A stretch of 64,000 nucleotides of DNA from Pomphorhynchus laevis (Eukaryota; Acanthocephala; Palaeacanthocephala; Echinorhynchida; Pomphorhynchidae). The stretch is taken from NCBI GenBank assembly GCA_012934845.2, contig WNNJ02003187.1, positions 124,001-188,000 on the forward strand, written 5' to 3'. This document shows, piece after piece, positions 51,775-63,120 of this stretch (the stretch's first letter is position 1; the number at the start of each line of letters is the position of its first letter). Below the pieces are notes generated by a model that had not been told where the DNA came from, did no database searches, and saw only the letters and a list, made by a program, of their open reading frames with translations. The position numbers were made by a program, and so were the translations under genes.

Positions 51775-52850
51775 TTTAAACCTTCAATATTTTAATAAAT
51801 CAAAATTATTTAAAAATAAGGAAATCTATATTTATACAAATAAAAGGGGTTCCAATCGGATGTAATAGTAGCCCAACTCGAGATGACCTATTTTTAAGCT
51901 TTATAGAATATGAATTTGTTCATAACTGTTTAAACAACAAAGTTAAATTATAAAAAGATATGAAATATATGTTTCGATACATTGATGATATATGTGTATT
52001 TAATTCTAATAATTTTTATTCAATTAGTAAACAAATTTATCCAGAAAGCCTTATTCTTAACAAAACCAATATTAATAATAAAGAAAGTGTATATCTAGAT
52101 ATGAACATTAAATTAACATTAACTAAAACTACTATTAATTTATATCGTAAAGATGACATATTTAAATTTACAAGAAACATATTTTTGCATGAGCATTCAT
52201 GCATACCATATAATATAAAATATAATACATTAAATAATGAAATTTTAAGAATTGCAACAATATGTAATGATATTGGCTTTCTTCAAAATCATTTAAATAA
52301 TTTAATAGATACATATTTTAAACTAGGTTACTATAAAAATAACATCAAGCAGAAAATAGTAAAATAAATAAATCAACACAATAATATAAAGAATAAATTT
52401 AAACTCTTAAGTGGCAAATTTTTATGGATGGATAATAAATAATATAATTTGTAATAGAATAAGATACAAATTTATCCAGGTAGCCTGATTACTCACTTTC
52501 ATGTTCGTGTTTAATACTAAAAAAGTGAAATTAATCGTTTCGTATTTTCATCGTTACCAAGTAAAAAATTAAAATTCTTAAGAAGGAAATTTTTAAACAT
52601 ATAAAATAACACAATAATATTAAAGATAAATTTAAAATCCTTAGCGAAACATTTTTATGGTTGGATAATAAATATTATACTTTGTATTAGATAGTTTTTT
52701 CAGAGGAAATACATCATTAGCATGTATAAACAAATTTAATTAGATTAAATACGCCCATAACACGTATTTGGCCCCGCTGCTATGTTGGGTAGAGGAGTTA
52801 GGGGCCTAAACTTGATAACATAGCAGTTCCTCCTGATGATCTAAAATTAT
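51775..52850 (+). mobile_element. Penelope-like element, C-terminal RT part and tails
   Basis: Broken motif B region near 51850. Then an open frame 51960-52367 with FRYIDDICVFNSNNF and YLDMNIKLTLTKT through the C-terminal domain to about 52440. A second short C-terminal end and the tail block (GGCCCCGCTGCTATG, 52765-52780) lie at 52610-52850. Broken in a few places. Confidence 0.82.
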
Positions 52851-53059
52851 ATTATATAATTCTTGGATTACAAGAATAATTTTATAATAATTTTAGCATT
52901 ATTTTTAATGAAAATAATTTAAAAATTTATTTAATTTAAAAATAATGATTTTTTTTGATGATAATTTATTTATCATCAAAAAAAAACAGTTCCCGCAAAT
53001 GGGCCATTTAAAAAATTTGCAAAAAAGCAAAATTTAAATCTTAACAATTATGACCATGC

Positions 53060-56000
53060 TCAGCGGGTCATTTTGACATAGGGTGAAAGGCCGTGGCAAA
53101 TGCATTACTCCTGTCTGGGTGATCCCGGGTCGAACGATTTCCCCTGATATACATTGATGCAGCTCGACATAGGGCAAATCCGATTACTCGTTTCAAGCGA
53201 CAAATGTATTCGGCGTAGGTTTTGTTTTCTGAATTCGTGGATTGCAGCCCCGCGATTTGTTAAAGTACCCGTCGTGCACCCATACCAATGCCGCCCGAGG
53301 TGCGTAAAAACGTAGGAATGAATGTTCCTCTTTCAATATCTGACACACGCTCATCATATTTGGATCTTTTTCTCACTTCATTATAATTGAATGCACTTGA
53401 CATCGACGCAAAGTACGAAACAGCACGGTGGTTAAAAATAGCAACGTCAAAAAACGTTCGCTCGAATCGTCTCTCGTATAGTCCGCAGCATATAATATCG
53501 AGTCGCGCTTCCGCATCGCGACATGTTGTGCACGATTGGACTATGATACTATTATTCATTGGATCCAAGACAGGCTCGATACCGACTCCGCTGCACACTG
53601 ATGATAATTCCCGAGCAATAATGTCCCTTATAATATTGTGGTGGACAATTTGGAAGACTCCTCGTTTACACGAAAGAAGATGTCGAATGCTTGTTTCCGC
53701 GTTGCAAACGCATCTTGATGGTAAGTTTGCAGACTCCCAGGCATAAATCATGGTCAAACTGTCTTGAAATTCGTTGGGCGATAGATGAAAATTTTCGTAA
53801 TCGATTGGGAGTGCGCTTAACCATGTCGATGCTCCGAATGCCACACCATAGTTAAGGCACTGTACTATATTTTCATTCACACTTTCCTTGGCTTTGATGA
53901 GGCGAGTCGTAAAAGCCTCTTTCTTTGATATTGCAATTAGTCTGCAAATTACTAGTTGGTGTCGCCTTAAACTATCTCCGCCAACCTCTAATCTGTAAGT
54001 GGAGCAAATTCTTTGGGAGGCGTCATATTCCATTCCACAGGTAAACAAAAGATCCATGATCCCGATATTACCCAGGTTGATAGGTGAGGTCAAGATAACT
54101 TTCAATCGTTTACTTAGCCTTTGTTTTGTAAGTCTGTATAGAAAATCATCGACTGTAGCAACGTGCAGCGAACAAAGTTGATTTTCACGACATCTAGTCG
54201 TTCTAAGCAAATGAGACCATTTCCATTGGAGTGAATGTACTAGACCGGCACACGCTATATGAGGGTCAACTTCGCATGCATCGCAAAGCCGACCAACTAA
54301 TCTTACGAATCCATATAATTGATCTTTTATGGAATTGTCCATAAATTCTTCCGTTCTAATTGCGGATCCGAGAATGCTGCAGCCATCATACCTTATGTCT
54401 ACGTCAGGGAATGTTGTAGCCGCTTCACTCCATTGGTCATGAAGAAGTAGATAGGTTTTAGTAGAATTCACGTAGTATCCATAGTCTGGCCCATATTGCA
54501 TCAATATTCTTTATACTTTTCCAAGCGTTCGCGGTGGACCAACAAAATTTGCATCATCCGCATACCACCTTTGGATTATTTCCTGACATTTTTCGCTTAT
54601 AATTTGAATCAGTGGTATCAAAGCCATAGCAAACGCGGCCATTACTAATGGATCCCATTGAGTTATTGCGTTTCGGAAATATAAAGAGCCGCCTCCCAGA
54701 TCAAGTTGAGCGTCAATAAAATACACGTTGTCGAACGTACATGCCAACGATGGACAGATATACCGCATATTTTGAATGGACACACGTCGATTCAAGTTAT
54801 TAAATGCGTTGTTAGCATCCACAGATAGCATTCCAAACTCAGAATTACTACCAAAATCGTCACGTAACGAGTGTACAGCGAATTCTAGCCCACTGCGTTG
54901 TGACGCACCGAGTTGAGTATTTTCCGCAACGTCTTGTAGATCTGGTTTCATGACGTTGAGAATAGCTTTACAGATGATACGGCGACCTACTTCTGCAATA
55001 CCAATTGGTCGGATTCCTCCTTTTTCTTAGGTAATGCTACTAACCGGTAAGCCACCAAGGCTTCGAGAGTTTCAATGGGTAATTTTACAGTTGCAATGCG
55101 AGTCGCTAGTGAGACCATCGCCTCAGCCAATCCGCCGGAGTGTCTGCCAAAAGCAGTTAGCATGCGCCTCCACGAGATAGCGTCAACTCCTGAAGGGCCT
55201 GCTGATCCCGACACCGCGCGAGCAAAACGAATTATGAAGGCAGAGTCAATTTCCAGGAATCTTGTGAAGTGATGCGGTATAGCCTGAGGACATGTATGCC
55301 AGTAACGCCTGAGTATTAATTACCTTGGCATTCAGATGAAGGTCTTCCAGATGGCACTTTACGGTTTTATCGTTGATAACTGTATCTAGACGAAGTAAGT
55401 CATTATTTTCGTATTCTGCAAGCAAACAAGTCGCCGCCGTTATTCTACTCTTACTCATTAAATTGCAGTATCTTTTGATCCAGTTTGACGGGACTGGCAT
55501 TGACCCTTTCAATTAGGCGCCTCTGCAAGGTGTCTGCTTCTTGAAATAGATCACTTAACTTCCCATCCATCCGTAGGTTTAATCTATGATCAATAACATT
55601 CCTTATTACGGCTGTCTTTCTAGATGGGAATCGTTGAAGTATACAGCGAGTGCAAACAGTCGCCATTTTTAGTGTGTTGAGGTTCGAATGTTGTTCATCA
55701 CTTGATGCCATTCTGTAAAAATCGGTTAACAAATCTACAAACCTACCAGCCGCGTTGCAAATAGGCAGATCGAGAGCATTGGGTTTTCATTGCACAACTA
55801 TATTATAAATTTCGTCAATCGATAGATTTGTATTCACACTCGAAGATCATTCTGACACCTGATCCGAAGCCCTGATCGAAGAGGTGGGTTGAACATATGC
55901 ATATCTTGTTGAAGTTGGTTATATTTCATCCGTTCCTTGATCTTGTAAAAGGATTGGTGGTAACCGTTTACGCGTACAGTGGGTTGCCGCACAGTTTACA

Positions 56001-56230
56001 CCAGATTTTTTCGCCCGAGTGTAGCTACAACCTCTTCAACGTGCATTCGACCTATTACACCCGCAGACTTCGATTCGGAGCCAGGTTTGCCACGCGGCAT
56101 CAAAAAAATTGCCACAAAACTTTCAATTGTAAGTGTCGACGACCACTATTTGAATGGCTCGTTGCTCGGCTCGCGTAGCTCGAACTACTCTCCCCGGGTA
56201 GTGCCCTGGACGTGCGTCTTCGTTTAATAG
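53060..56230 (-). mobile_element. RLE-type non-LTR retrotransposon, copy 3, broken
   Basis: Reading leftwards: leader region (56230-55740, possible Cys motifs, broken), N-terminal domain 55732-55246, reverse transcriptase 55214-54511 (SGSAGPSGVDAISWRRML, motif A LSVDANNAFNNLNR, motif B NAITQWDPLVM, catalytic QRWYADDANFVG). Then a 414-codon frame (54504-53260) with the thumb-like region (RWSHLLRTTR-type), zinc knuckle (RCVCNAETSIRHLLSC) and RLE (DAEARLDIICCG, FERTFFDVAIFN, DIERGTFIPTFLRTSGG). TQWDP replaces the usual TQGDP of motif B. Breaks occur at about 55246, 55010 and 54508. Same lineage as 19315-22017, with YADD intact here. The 3' end lies near 53060 by loss of homology. Confidence 0.82.
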
Positions 56231-56234
56231 CACG

Positions 56235-57090
56235 TCTTGTCTTTTATGGACCTGTGTGAGGGCTGTTGCTCGGTGTTTTGGCTATTGAGTTCTTAAACGC
56301 CAGAGCCCTTATATCCTGGGATGATATAGGTAGTTAGAATTGTGTGTTTAATTGAAGTATGTGTTTAAGCTTGTAAGTAGTTTGTAATTGTAAGTACTTA
56401 GTGATTATGAATGTTTAAACTTGTATATGTTAATCTTGTATGTTTAAGCTGATAAAATTTTTGTTCTCAAAAATTTAATAAATAATGATTTTTTTAAAAA
56501 TCATTGAATCGGAATGAGACATGCTGGGTTGAAACATTTGTAAATGGTTTTAGTGCCAAAAATCTTAAAAAAAGATTTTTTTTAAATTAATAATAATTTT
56601 TTAAATAATACAAACCAAGGTTACCGCAAATGAGCATTATAAAAAGAGTTTATAATATTTAAAAATGTGTGTAAAATTGTCTCGTTTATACTTCTTGAAA
56701 TATTATTTCGTTAGAACTTATTGTGATACGCATCCAACGGTCTTACCGAAAGTGGATCTGGCAGATCGAATAATCATAGAAGACGACCTTGCCATTAACA
56801 AACCGAAACTTGATTTTAGATATTTAATGCAGGTACTGTAGGTTTGTTGGACTTTCGATGCCTGTAATTTATATGCCTGTAATATCATTAATAAATAATG
56901 ATAATATAAATAACAAAATACGTAGACTCAGCTCATCGGATTTGTTTTACTGACAAGCGATTATCTGCTGGCTAGTTATTGTTTTTAATTTCTTGATTAT
57001 TGTTTTTAATGGGCCATACTGAAAAATGTTTAAAGCTATTTTCTAATTTTAAGATTAGATTCTAATTTTTAATTTTTCGCTTTTTAAGAA
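56235..57090. other. No gene recognised
   Basis: AT-rich, with TTAAAAAAAGATTTTTTTTAAA-like low-complexity sequence near 56565. A PLE-tail-like end (ACGTAGACTCAGCT) occurs near 56920. Confidence 0.45.
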
Positions 57091-57094
57091 ACTA

Positions 57095-57200
57095 GCTTTT
57101 AAAGCAACTTTGGATGATAAATCAGTAGAGGCTTTAGATAAGTACCGAAGGGCAAAGAGAGCTTTATCTAGAGCAGTTACCGAAGCGAAAAAGGCGGCCT
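57095..57200 (+). mobile_element. LINE linker scrap
   Basis: About 34 codons reading FKATLDDKSVEALDKYRR and KRALSRAVTEAKKAA, the pattern of the region between endonuclease and reverse transcriptase in many LINEs. Too short to place in a clade. Confidence 0.45.
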
Positions 57201-57959
57201 AAGATAAGTTTAGATAAGTTTGTCTAATATTAATAGGGTGTTTAATTCCATTTTAATTTTAGATTTTGTTGATTTAAAAACCTATAATATTTTTATTGGT
57301 TCTAACAACATTTTCTAATATTTAAAATTTTAAATTGTACTTAAATAAAATAGCATTTTCTAATATTTTAAATTTCAACTTAGACTTGAAATAAATCTTT
57401 ACTTGTATTGCTTGCTTTGCTTTTATTTTTAAATTTCATTCTTACAAATTGTTTACTTTTTATTTAAAAATATTTGAGTTTAATTTTATTTATTAAAAAT
57501 ATACATATCTTTACAACTCTGTAAATTAATGGAAACAAAGTAAAGAGTGAAAGCTTTATAGTCAGGACAATATATTTTTGTTTTATCATTACTATTTGTT
57601 GTTAGATTGTACGTTTAAGACACTCATCACCACAAATGTTGAACGTAATAAAGGACGTAATCTTCTTGATCACATCAACACTTGACTCCCATATTTAATC
57701 TAACTTTGCAACTTTTATCAGAGAGCGGGGACTACAGAAGTTACTCTGTAAAATATGACGTCGCTTCTCCGTTTTACTAATGTATCTAAAAGACTATCAA
57801 TTCAATTGGCCTCGTTAATTTTATCGAAACATTTTATAAACCCAAAATTGAACTGTATTAAATGGACAAATGTTTTGTTATGGTGTACTAACATATCTGT
57901 GTTTACTTTTGAAAATACATATATGAACAAATTGATGGTGTGGCAATTGTCTAGCCGAT
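57201..57959. other. No gene recognised
   Basis: AT-rich. The 68-codon frame at 57755-57961 has no recognised domain. Confidence 0.4.
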
Positions 57960-58075
57960 AGAACATACTTTGGACTGTATATATAATATTGCGTATTATA
58001 TCGGTCGTATTATATCGAACATACTTTGACCAGTATATATAATATTACGTATTATATCATGTCGGTTGTGTTTGA
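57960..58075. repeat. Imperfect tandem duplication, about 55 bp
   Basis: GAACATACTTTG, TATATATAATATT and CGTATTATATC recur in order at about 57962 and 58017. Confidence 0.75.
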
Positions 58076-58129
58076 AGCGATGTTTCGGGATCTATAGAAT
58101 ATTCCATATATATTGTCAAATATAAAAAA

Positions 58130-58235
58130 ACCGAATTGAAAGAACTGAATTTTATCTAAAAGCTCACTTTTTAGTCTGACGTTTCGCTCACAGAGCTTCT
58201 TCAGAGTTACAGTTTACTGTAACTTTGCCGATGCA
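58130..58235 (-). other. Hairpin plus hammerhead-like core remnant
   Basis: On the minus strand GTTACAGT and ACTGTAAC form an 8-bp hairpin directly before CTGAAGA, GCTC TGT GAGC, GAAACGTC. CTGAAGA fits the CTGANGA core, GCTC/GAGC gives a 4-bp stem II and GAAAC follows. Penelope elements are known to carry minimal hammerheads of this kind. No convincing stem I was found. Confidence 0.4.
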
Positions 58236-58539
58236 GAAATTATAGCCCACAAACGTAATAAATCTGTAAGGCAAATATAAGAGACTTTAATATTGCGTTA
58301 CCTTGATATCGACACCTACTTGGAGGGTAGTAACCCGGATGTTCCTATCCACTTGATTACAAATGGTATTTTTTTCTTAGATTAACTTCCGTGATGTTTC
58401 TTCCAGATCTGTTTTTGTTTTATATGTTTGTTGTAACATGTGAAATAACGTTTTCCTGTTGATGACCGTAGTGGTTGTTGAAAATTTGAAAATAAAATAA
58501 ATTTTGGAGTCTTCTCGTTTTTTTCTGCTAATAAACAGA
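58236..58539. other. No gene recognised
   Basis: Unique sequence following the hairpin; on the minus strand it may belong to the same element, but no coding frame holds. Confidence 0.4.
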
Positions 58540-58880
58540 AAGGGGTTTCGATGTACATTTTAAAATATGTAGGATATAAATTATAAAATCAATGTTCATA
58601 TGTACACTACATATGAACCTAGGTTTTATTGGATTTTTATGTAATTTTGGATTCCAATATAATATAGGTATAGTTTTATTATCTGATTCAACCTTTATAC
58701 CCTTTTTATCCATTATAGAACAGTGACTTGTAATAATTGTTTCTAAACTCAACTCACTACGTTCATATGTTGGATTTACATTTAAATCATTAGAATTAAC
58801 CTCTTTCATTAGTATATCATAATAAAGCTTTTTGCATATGAAGACAAAGTTATTACTAGCTTTATCAATAGTTGTTAATT
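58540..58880 (-). mobile_element. Penelope-like element, RT N-terminal part
   Basis: Near-identical to bases 25344-25620 of the PLE at 24.3 kb (MDKKGIKVESDNKTIPILYW, PKLHKNPIKPRFIC). A short foreign insertion of about 50 bp (58565-58605) follows the RFIC motif before the homology resumes with LKPLSVY-like codons. Truncated on both sides; young. Confidence 0.85.
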
Positions 58881-59059
58881 AATAATAATTTAAATAATTA
58901 ATAATTTAAAATATTAATAACATTAATAATAAATATTTATAATTTAAAATTAAATTTATTGGATTTTTTGTAGGTATTGTTGTATTATTTGATTCTTATC
59001 CGTTGTAAAACATGGACTTGTAATAATTGTTTCTAAGTTATTAAGAAGAAATAAGAAAA
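58881..59059. other. AT-rich DNA with PLE-like scrap
   Basis: TTAATAATAATTTAAATAATT-type sequence, then a decayed piece similar to the PLE region near 25395-25490. Confidence 0.4.
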
Positions 59060-60295
59060 GGTTTTTTAAGTGCCAAATGTGACTATCGGTCACTTACAAG
59101 CCCACTAAAATGACAAACAAATTATAAATTAGGATTCCGTAGAAATGTAAATAAACATTTTTTAAATTGTGCATATGAAGATGATGCAGTGACATTTGAG
59201 GGAAGATTGTTCCACAGTTTAGGCCATGCAATCGAGTATGATCGATGCACGGCGTGCGAAAAATGACGTGGAACATATAATCTTGATCCTGTAGATTATT
59301 GCGAAGCGAAATAGAAGTTGTGGATTTACTGGATAATGTAGGTAAGATGAGCTGTGATGGGGCGTTGGCATTTATGATATTCCACATAAAGCATGCTAGT
59401 TTAAACCTTATGCGGTTCGTGATGTCTAGCCAAGACAGCGAATTAGAATAACGCGATATGTGATCGAATTTCCTTAAGCGAAAAATAACTCTAACGGCCG
59501 AATTTAGAATACTTTGCAAAGATTTGAGAGATGATTTCGGATAATTAATACGACTGACATAATAATCAAGTTTGGAAATCAGTAGAGAATTCACTAATTT
59601 CAGTGTAGTGAGAGTATCGAGATGATGTCTTACTTGCCTAATGTCCCTCAAGATAAGAAAACAGCATTGAGCTTTGTGTCTGATGAAAGGAAGAAATGAC
59701 AAGTGGGAATTAAATGAAATTCCGAGAATTGTCATAGAAGTGACTACCGGTAAAGTATAGTCAGAAATTTTGATTTAAATGTTCGGATCAGACAAAGAGT
59801 GAAGTGTTATCCACATAAGGGTAGATTTCTTCGTTTTTATTACTAAACGTAATGACGTCAAATGTCTACAAAGATGATTTAGACAATCAGAAGCAACGTT
59901 TGCAAGGTCATTAAGGAAATAAGGATCACAGTTTGCATACAGCACGATGTCGTCTGCATATTGAATTAAATGAAAACCATAAGGAGAGGCTATATATGTT
60001 AGGTCGCCAAGAAGAAGTGTGAATAGTAGATGTCCAAGAACAGAACCTTGAGGTACGCCGTGAGTAATTTAATAAGTAGATGATAAAGTTGAATTAGATT
60101 CAACACTTAAAGATCAACCAGTTAGATATGATTGGAACCATTTGATAACACTAGATCAGAAACCGTATCGGTGACGAAGACATGCAAGAAGAATTTGATG
60201 CTCAGCGACATCAAAGGCTAAAGCTAAATCAAGCGCTATAATAAGACCAATACGACTCTTATCATTGGCGACAAGTAAATGGTCGAAAATTTGTT
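59060..60295 (-). mobile_element. L2/Rex-like LINE, 5'-truncated
   Basis: Reading leftwards: motif A-like LIIALDLALAFDVAEHQIL (about 60250), [10 protein letters not shown] near 60060, HLIQYADDIVLYA near 59960. A 213-codon frame (59735-59094) follows with the C-terminal pattern of L2/Rex-type elements (LGISFNSHLSFLPFIRHKA, LLISKLDYYVSRINYPKSSL, SLSWLDITNRIRFKLACFMW). One in-frame TAA near 60070 and about two further breaks. Clearly different from the CR1 copies here in motif A surroundings. Clade by pattern only. Confidence 0.75.
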
Positions 60296-60309
60296 AGCTG
60301 TTAATTACT

Positions 60310-61830
60310 AGATGTTAATTTAATTCTAATATCAAGATATATACTTTCTTTACCATTAATATTAGTTTTGTTAAGAATAAGGCTTTCTGGATAAATTTGT
60401 TCGCTTATTGAATAAAAATTGCTAGAATAAAATACACATATATCATCAATATATCGAAACATATATTTCATATACTTATATAATTTAGATTTATTTTTTT
60501 AACAGTTATGAATAAATTCATATTCTATAAAGCTTAAAAAAAGGCAGCTATAATTGACCTACTATTACTTCACATTGAAATACCTTTTATTTGTCTAAAT
60601 ATAGATGTCCCTACCTTTAAATAATTTTGATTTATTAAAATATTTAAGGATTCTAATAATTCAATTTTATCCAAATTTCTATATTTACTTGATGGTTTAA
60701 TTTTTGATAGATATGCGTTTTATGTATATAAGAATGTTATAACATATATATGTATATATTTTTCCTAATATAAGGTTAATTAATTTTACTAACGCTTCTT
60801 TAATATCTGCTAAATCTAGATTTGTATAAAGCGTGCTAAAATTGTATGTATTTATATTTTGAAAATTTATTCCTTTTGTCTGTTCTAAAAATTCTTTTGT
60901 AGAATTAATACTGAAATAGTGTTTTATACCAGTATTAATTTCGATTACCTTGCAATATTTTTTAAAATGTGCTTTAATTACTTTAAGTATTTTATTCATA
61001 TAGACAGAAAGTGGTTTTAATGTACATTTAAACGCACTACATATGAACCTAGGTTTTATTGGATTTTTATGTAATTTTGGATTCCAATATAATATAGGTA
61101 TAGTTTTATTATCTGATTTTACCTTTTAAACTTTTTAGCCGTTATAAAACAATGAAGGCAAAAATCCTTCATATGCAACTAGATGTATAAAGAGTACCAA
61201 ATTCTGAAAATTTATTTATTTTGTGTTATCTCAAAATTCCGAGGCTTCTATTGATTCAATTTTAATCTGTGTATTTATATAATATACGAATATAATATAT
61301 TATATTTGTAATATAATATACATGTGAAGACAAAGTTATTACTAACTTTATCAATAGTTGCTATTATATAATTATGCTTTAATATCTTATAAATATAAAT
61401 ATAAATATACAAATGTTATAATTATAACATTTGTAATAATTTATATTATATTATATTACATATTTATATTATATTACATTTGTAATATAATATATATGCA
61501 ATATTATATATATGTAATATAATATATAAACGTGAAGACAAGGTTATTACTATCGCTATCTATAGTTGTTTATTATATAGTTATCCTTTAATTTAGTAAG
61601 TTCTGTATACATATATTTATTAATTTTATCTTTCCTTTTATAATTGTTTGTTATTTTCATTTTATCTCTTATTTTAACTAATTTATGAGTTTCCAAATGT
61701 TTATCTTAGATATATTCAAGCTTTCACTATTAATCAGCTTAATAAAGTAATCATTTAAGTTATTATATAACGAATTGTAATTTTTATTTTTGTCGTTGTT
61801 ATTATTTAATCTTGCGTTTAACAAATTATT
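60310..61830 (-). mobile_element. Penelope-like element, decayed copy
   Basis: Reading leftwards from 61830: the N-terminal region with two AT-repeat-rich interruptions (61260-61330 and 61390-61530, ATATAATATATATG-type, with a duplicated GAAGACAA segment). Then the KLHKNP box region near 61080, motif A (NTYNFSTLYTNLDL near 60840), decayed motif B near 60560, and YIDDICVF near 60455. The 100-codon frame 60999-60697 is the longest open part. Broken in many places. Confidence 0.82.
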
Positions 61831-61839
61831 TGATTACTA

Positions 61840-62475
61840 ACTACTTCCAACGCTCAACGACTTTCATACGTTTTTTCGTCTGAAAAAAAACGTATTTCGG
61901 ATTCGGAGTCCGCGATATATCGGTGATGCACGAATTGGAACACGGTTGGTCTTTATTGTTATTTCAAACATCGAAATCTGTTGACCCGAGGGAGGAAGCA
62001 ATGCAAGAGACGATTAGAACGATTGTTCGTCAGAAGTCAAACTTTGGGCAGAGATTCTCGAAAGAATAAGGCGTCTGGGCCATCCATATTGCTCTACACC
62101 ATCCCATACGCCAGGGAAAAAGGTGCCTCATTTTCTGCAAGGCCAATCGAAAGTGAGGACTCACCTTTCTGCTCGTGAATTTCGAGTCGCGATAAATTCA
62201 AGATATGGCCTCACGTGTTCAGACGTCCCGTTATCGTATATATGATGACAACCCAACAATGTGGCACATGCGTTGTCGTGTAAAAAAGGTTTTTTTTAAT
62301 CAATTGCCATAATTCACTACGCGACATAAGATCAAGATATTTGAGCAGGGTTTCTTCGTGCGTAGCGGTCAAACCCGTCTTATAACACAATAACATTTAG
62401 TTACAATAATACATCGTCCAATAATACATAGTTTCAGTATTTCTGTCATATTACCTGGAAAACAAAGTCCACATA
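61840..62475. other. No gene recognised; one hairpin
   Basis: Less AT-rich than its surroundings. An ATACGTTTTTT (61866-61876) and AAAAAACGTAT (61885-61895) inverted repeat. The frames at 61981-62178 and 62211-62396 show no domain. Confidence 0.5.
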
Positions 62476-62479
62476 TCTT

Positions 62480-62900
62480 TGTTAACTGAGTTATTTATTT
62501 AACATAATTATAAAATTGAAAAAATCATAATGCCAAATCAAAATTTTATAATTGAATAATAAATAATTAAATAATTATAAATAATAAATAATTGTTCTAT
62601 TCCTATTATAGAGAAGTATAATTCAACAGGATATTATTAAGAAGTGAAAAAAATTTATGGATGGATAATGAGTACTTTGTATTACGATAAAATACATCAC
62701 ATTGACGAATTTCATCAGAGAAAATACGTCATTAGCCCCTGCTGTTGTGTTAGATCTAGGAATTAGGGGTCGAAATCTTATAGCATAGCAGGTCTCTCTG
62801 ATGACCTTTAATCCTTATTCTTATACTTCGCCTGTTATTTATTAGTCAATTTATAAAAATTGATTTTTATTTTTAAAAATAAAAAATGTCGTTATGCTCT
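62480..62900. mobile_element. PLE tail copies in both orientations
   Basis: A minus-strand tail piece (62480-62590) followed by a plus-strand PLE end and tail (62645-62880; GAATTAGGGGTCGAAAT, ATAGCATAGCAGGTC). Diverged from the younger tails at 51 kb. Confidence 0.7.
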
Positions 62901-62920
62901 AACAAACTAGAGAAATTTCA

Positions 62921-63120
62921 TATAATTTTACGTTTATTGGAATAATATAAAAATATTCCATATAATTTTACGTTTCTTGGAAATATACAAAAATATTTTA
63001 TATAATTTTAAGTTTATTGGAATAATATAAAAATATTCCATATAATTTTACGTTTCTTAGAAATATACAAAAATATTTTATATAATTTTAAGTTTCTTGG
63101 AAATATATAAAATATTATTA
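62921..63120. repeat. 40-bp satellite in 80-bp dimers, five units
   Basis: Units begin exactly at 62921, 62961, 63001, 63041 and 63081 with TATAATTTTA. Odd units 1 and 3 read GTTTATTGGAATAATATA; even units 2 and 4 read GTTTCTTGGAAATATACA (unit 4 with one change). Unit 5 is a mixture of the two. Confidence 0.95.

Noticed and set aside
57755-57961. 68-codon frame with a plausible start
   Set aside because: No domain, AT-rich flanks and no further coding signal; cannot be told from chance.
61981-62178. 65-codon frame rich in Arg and Lys
   Set aside because: No recognised domain and no support from context.
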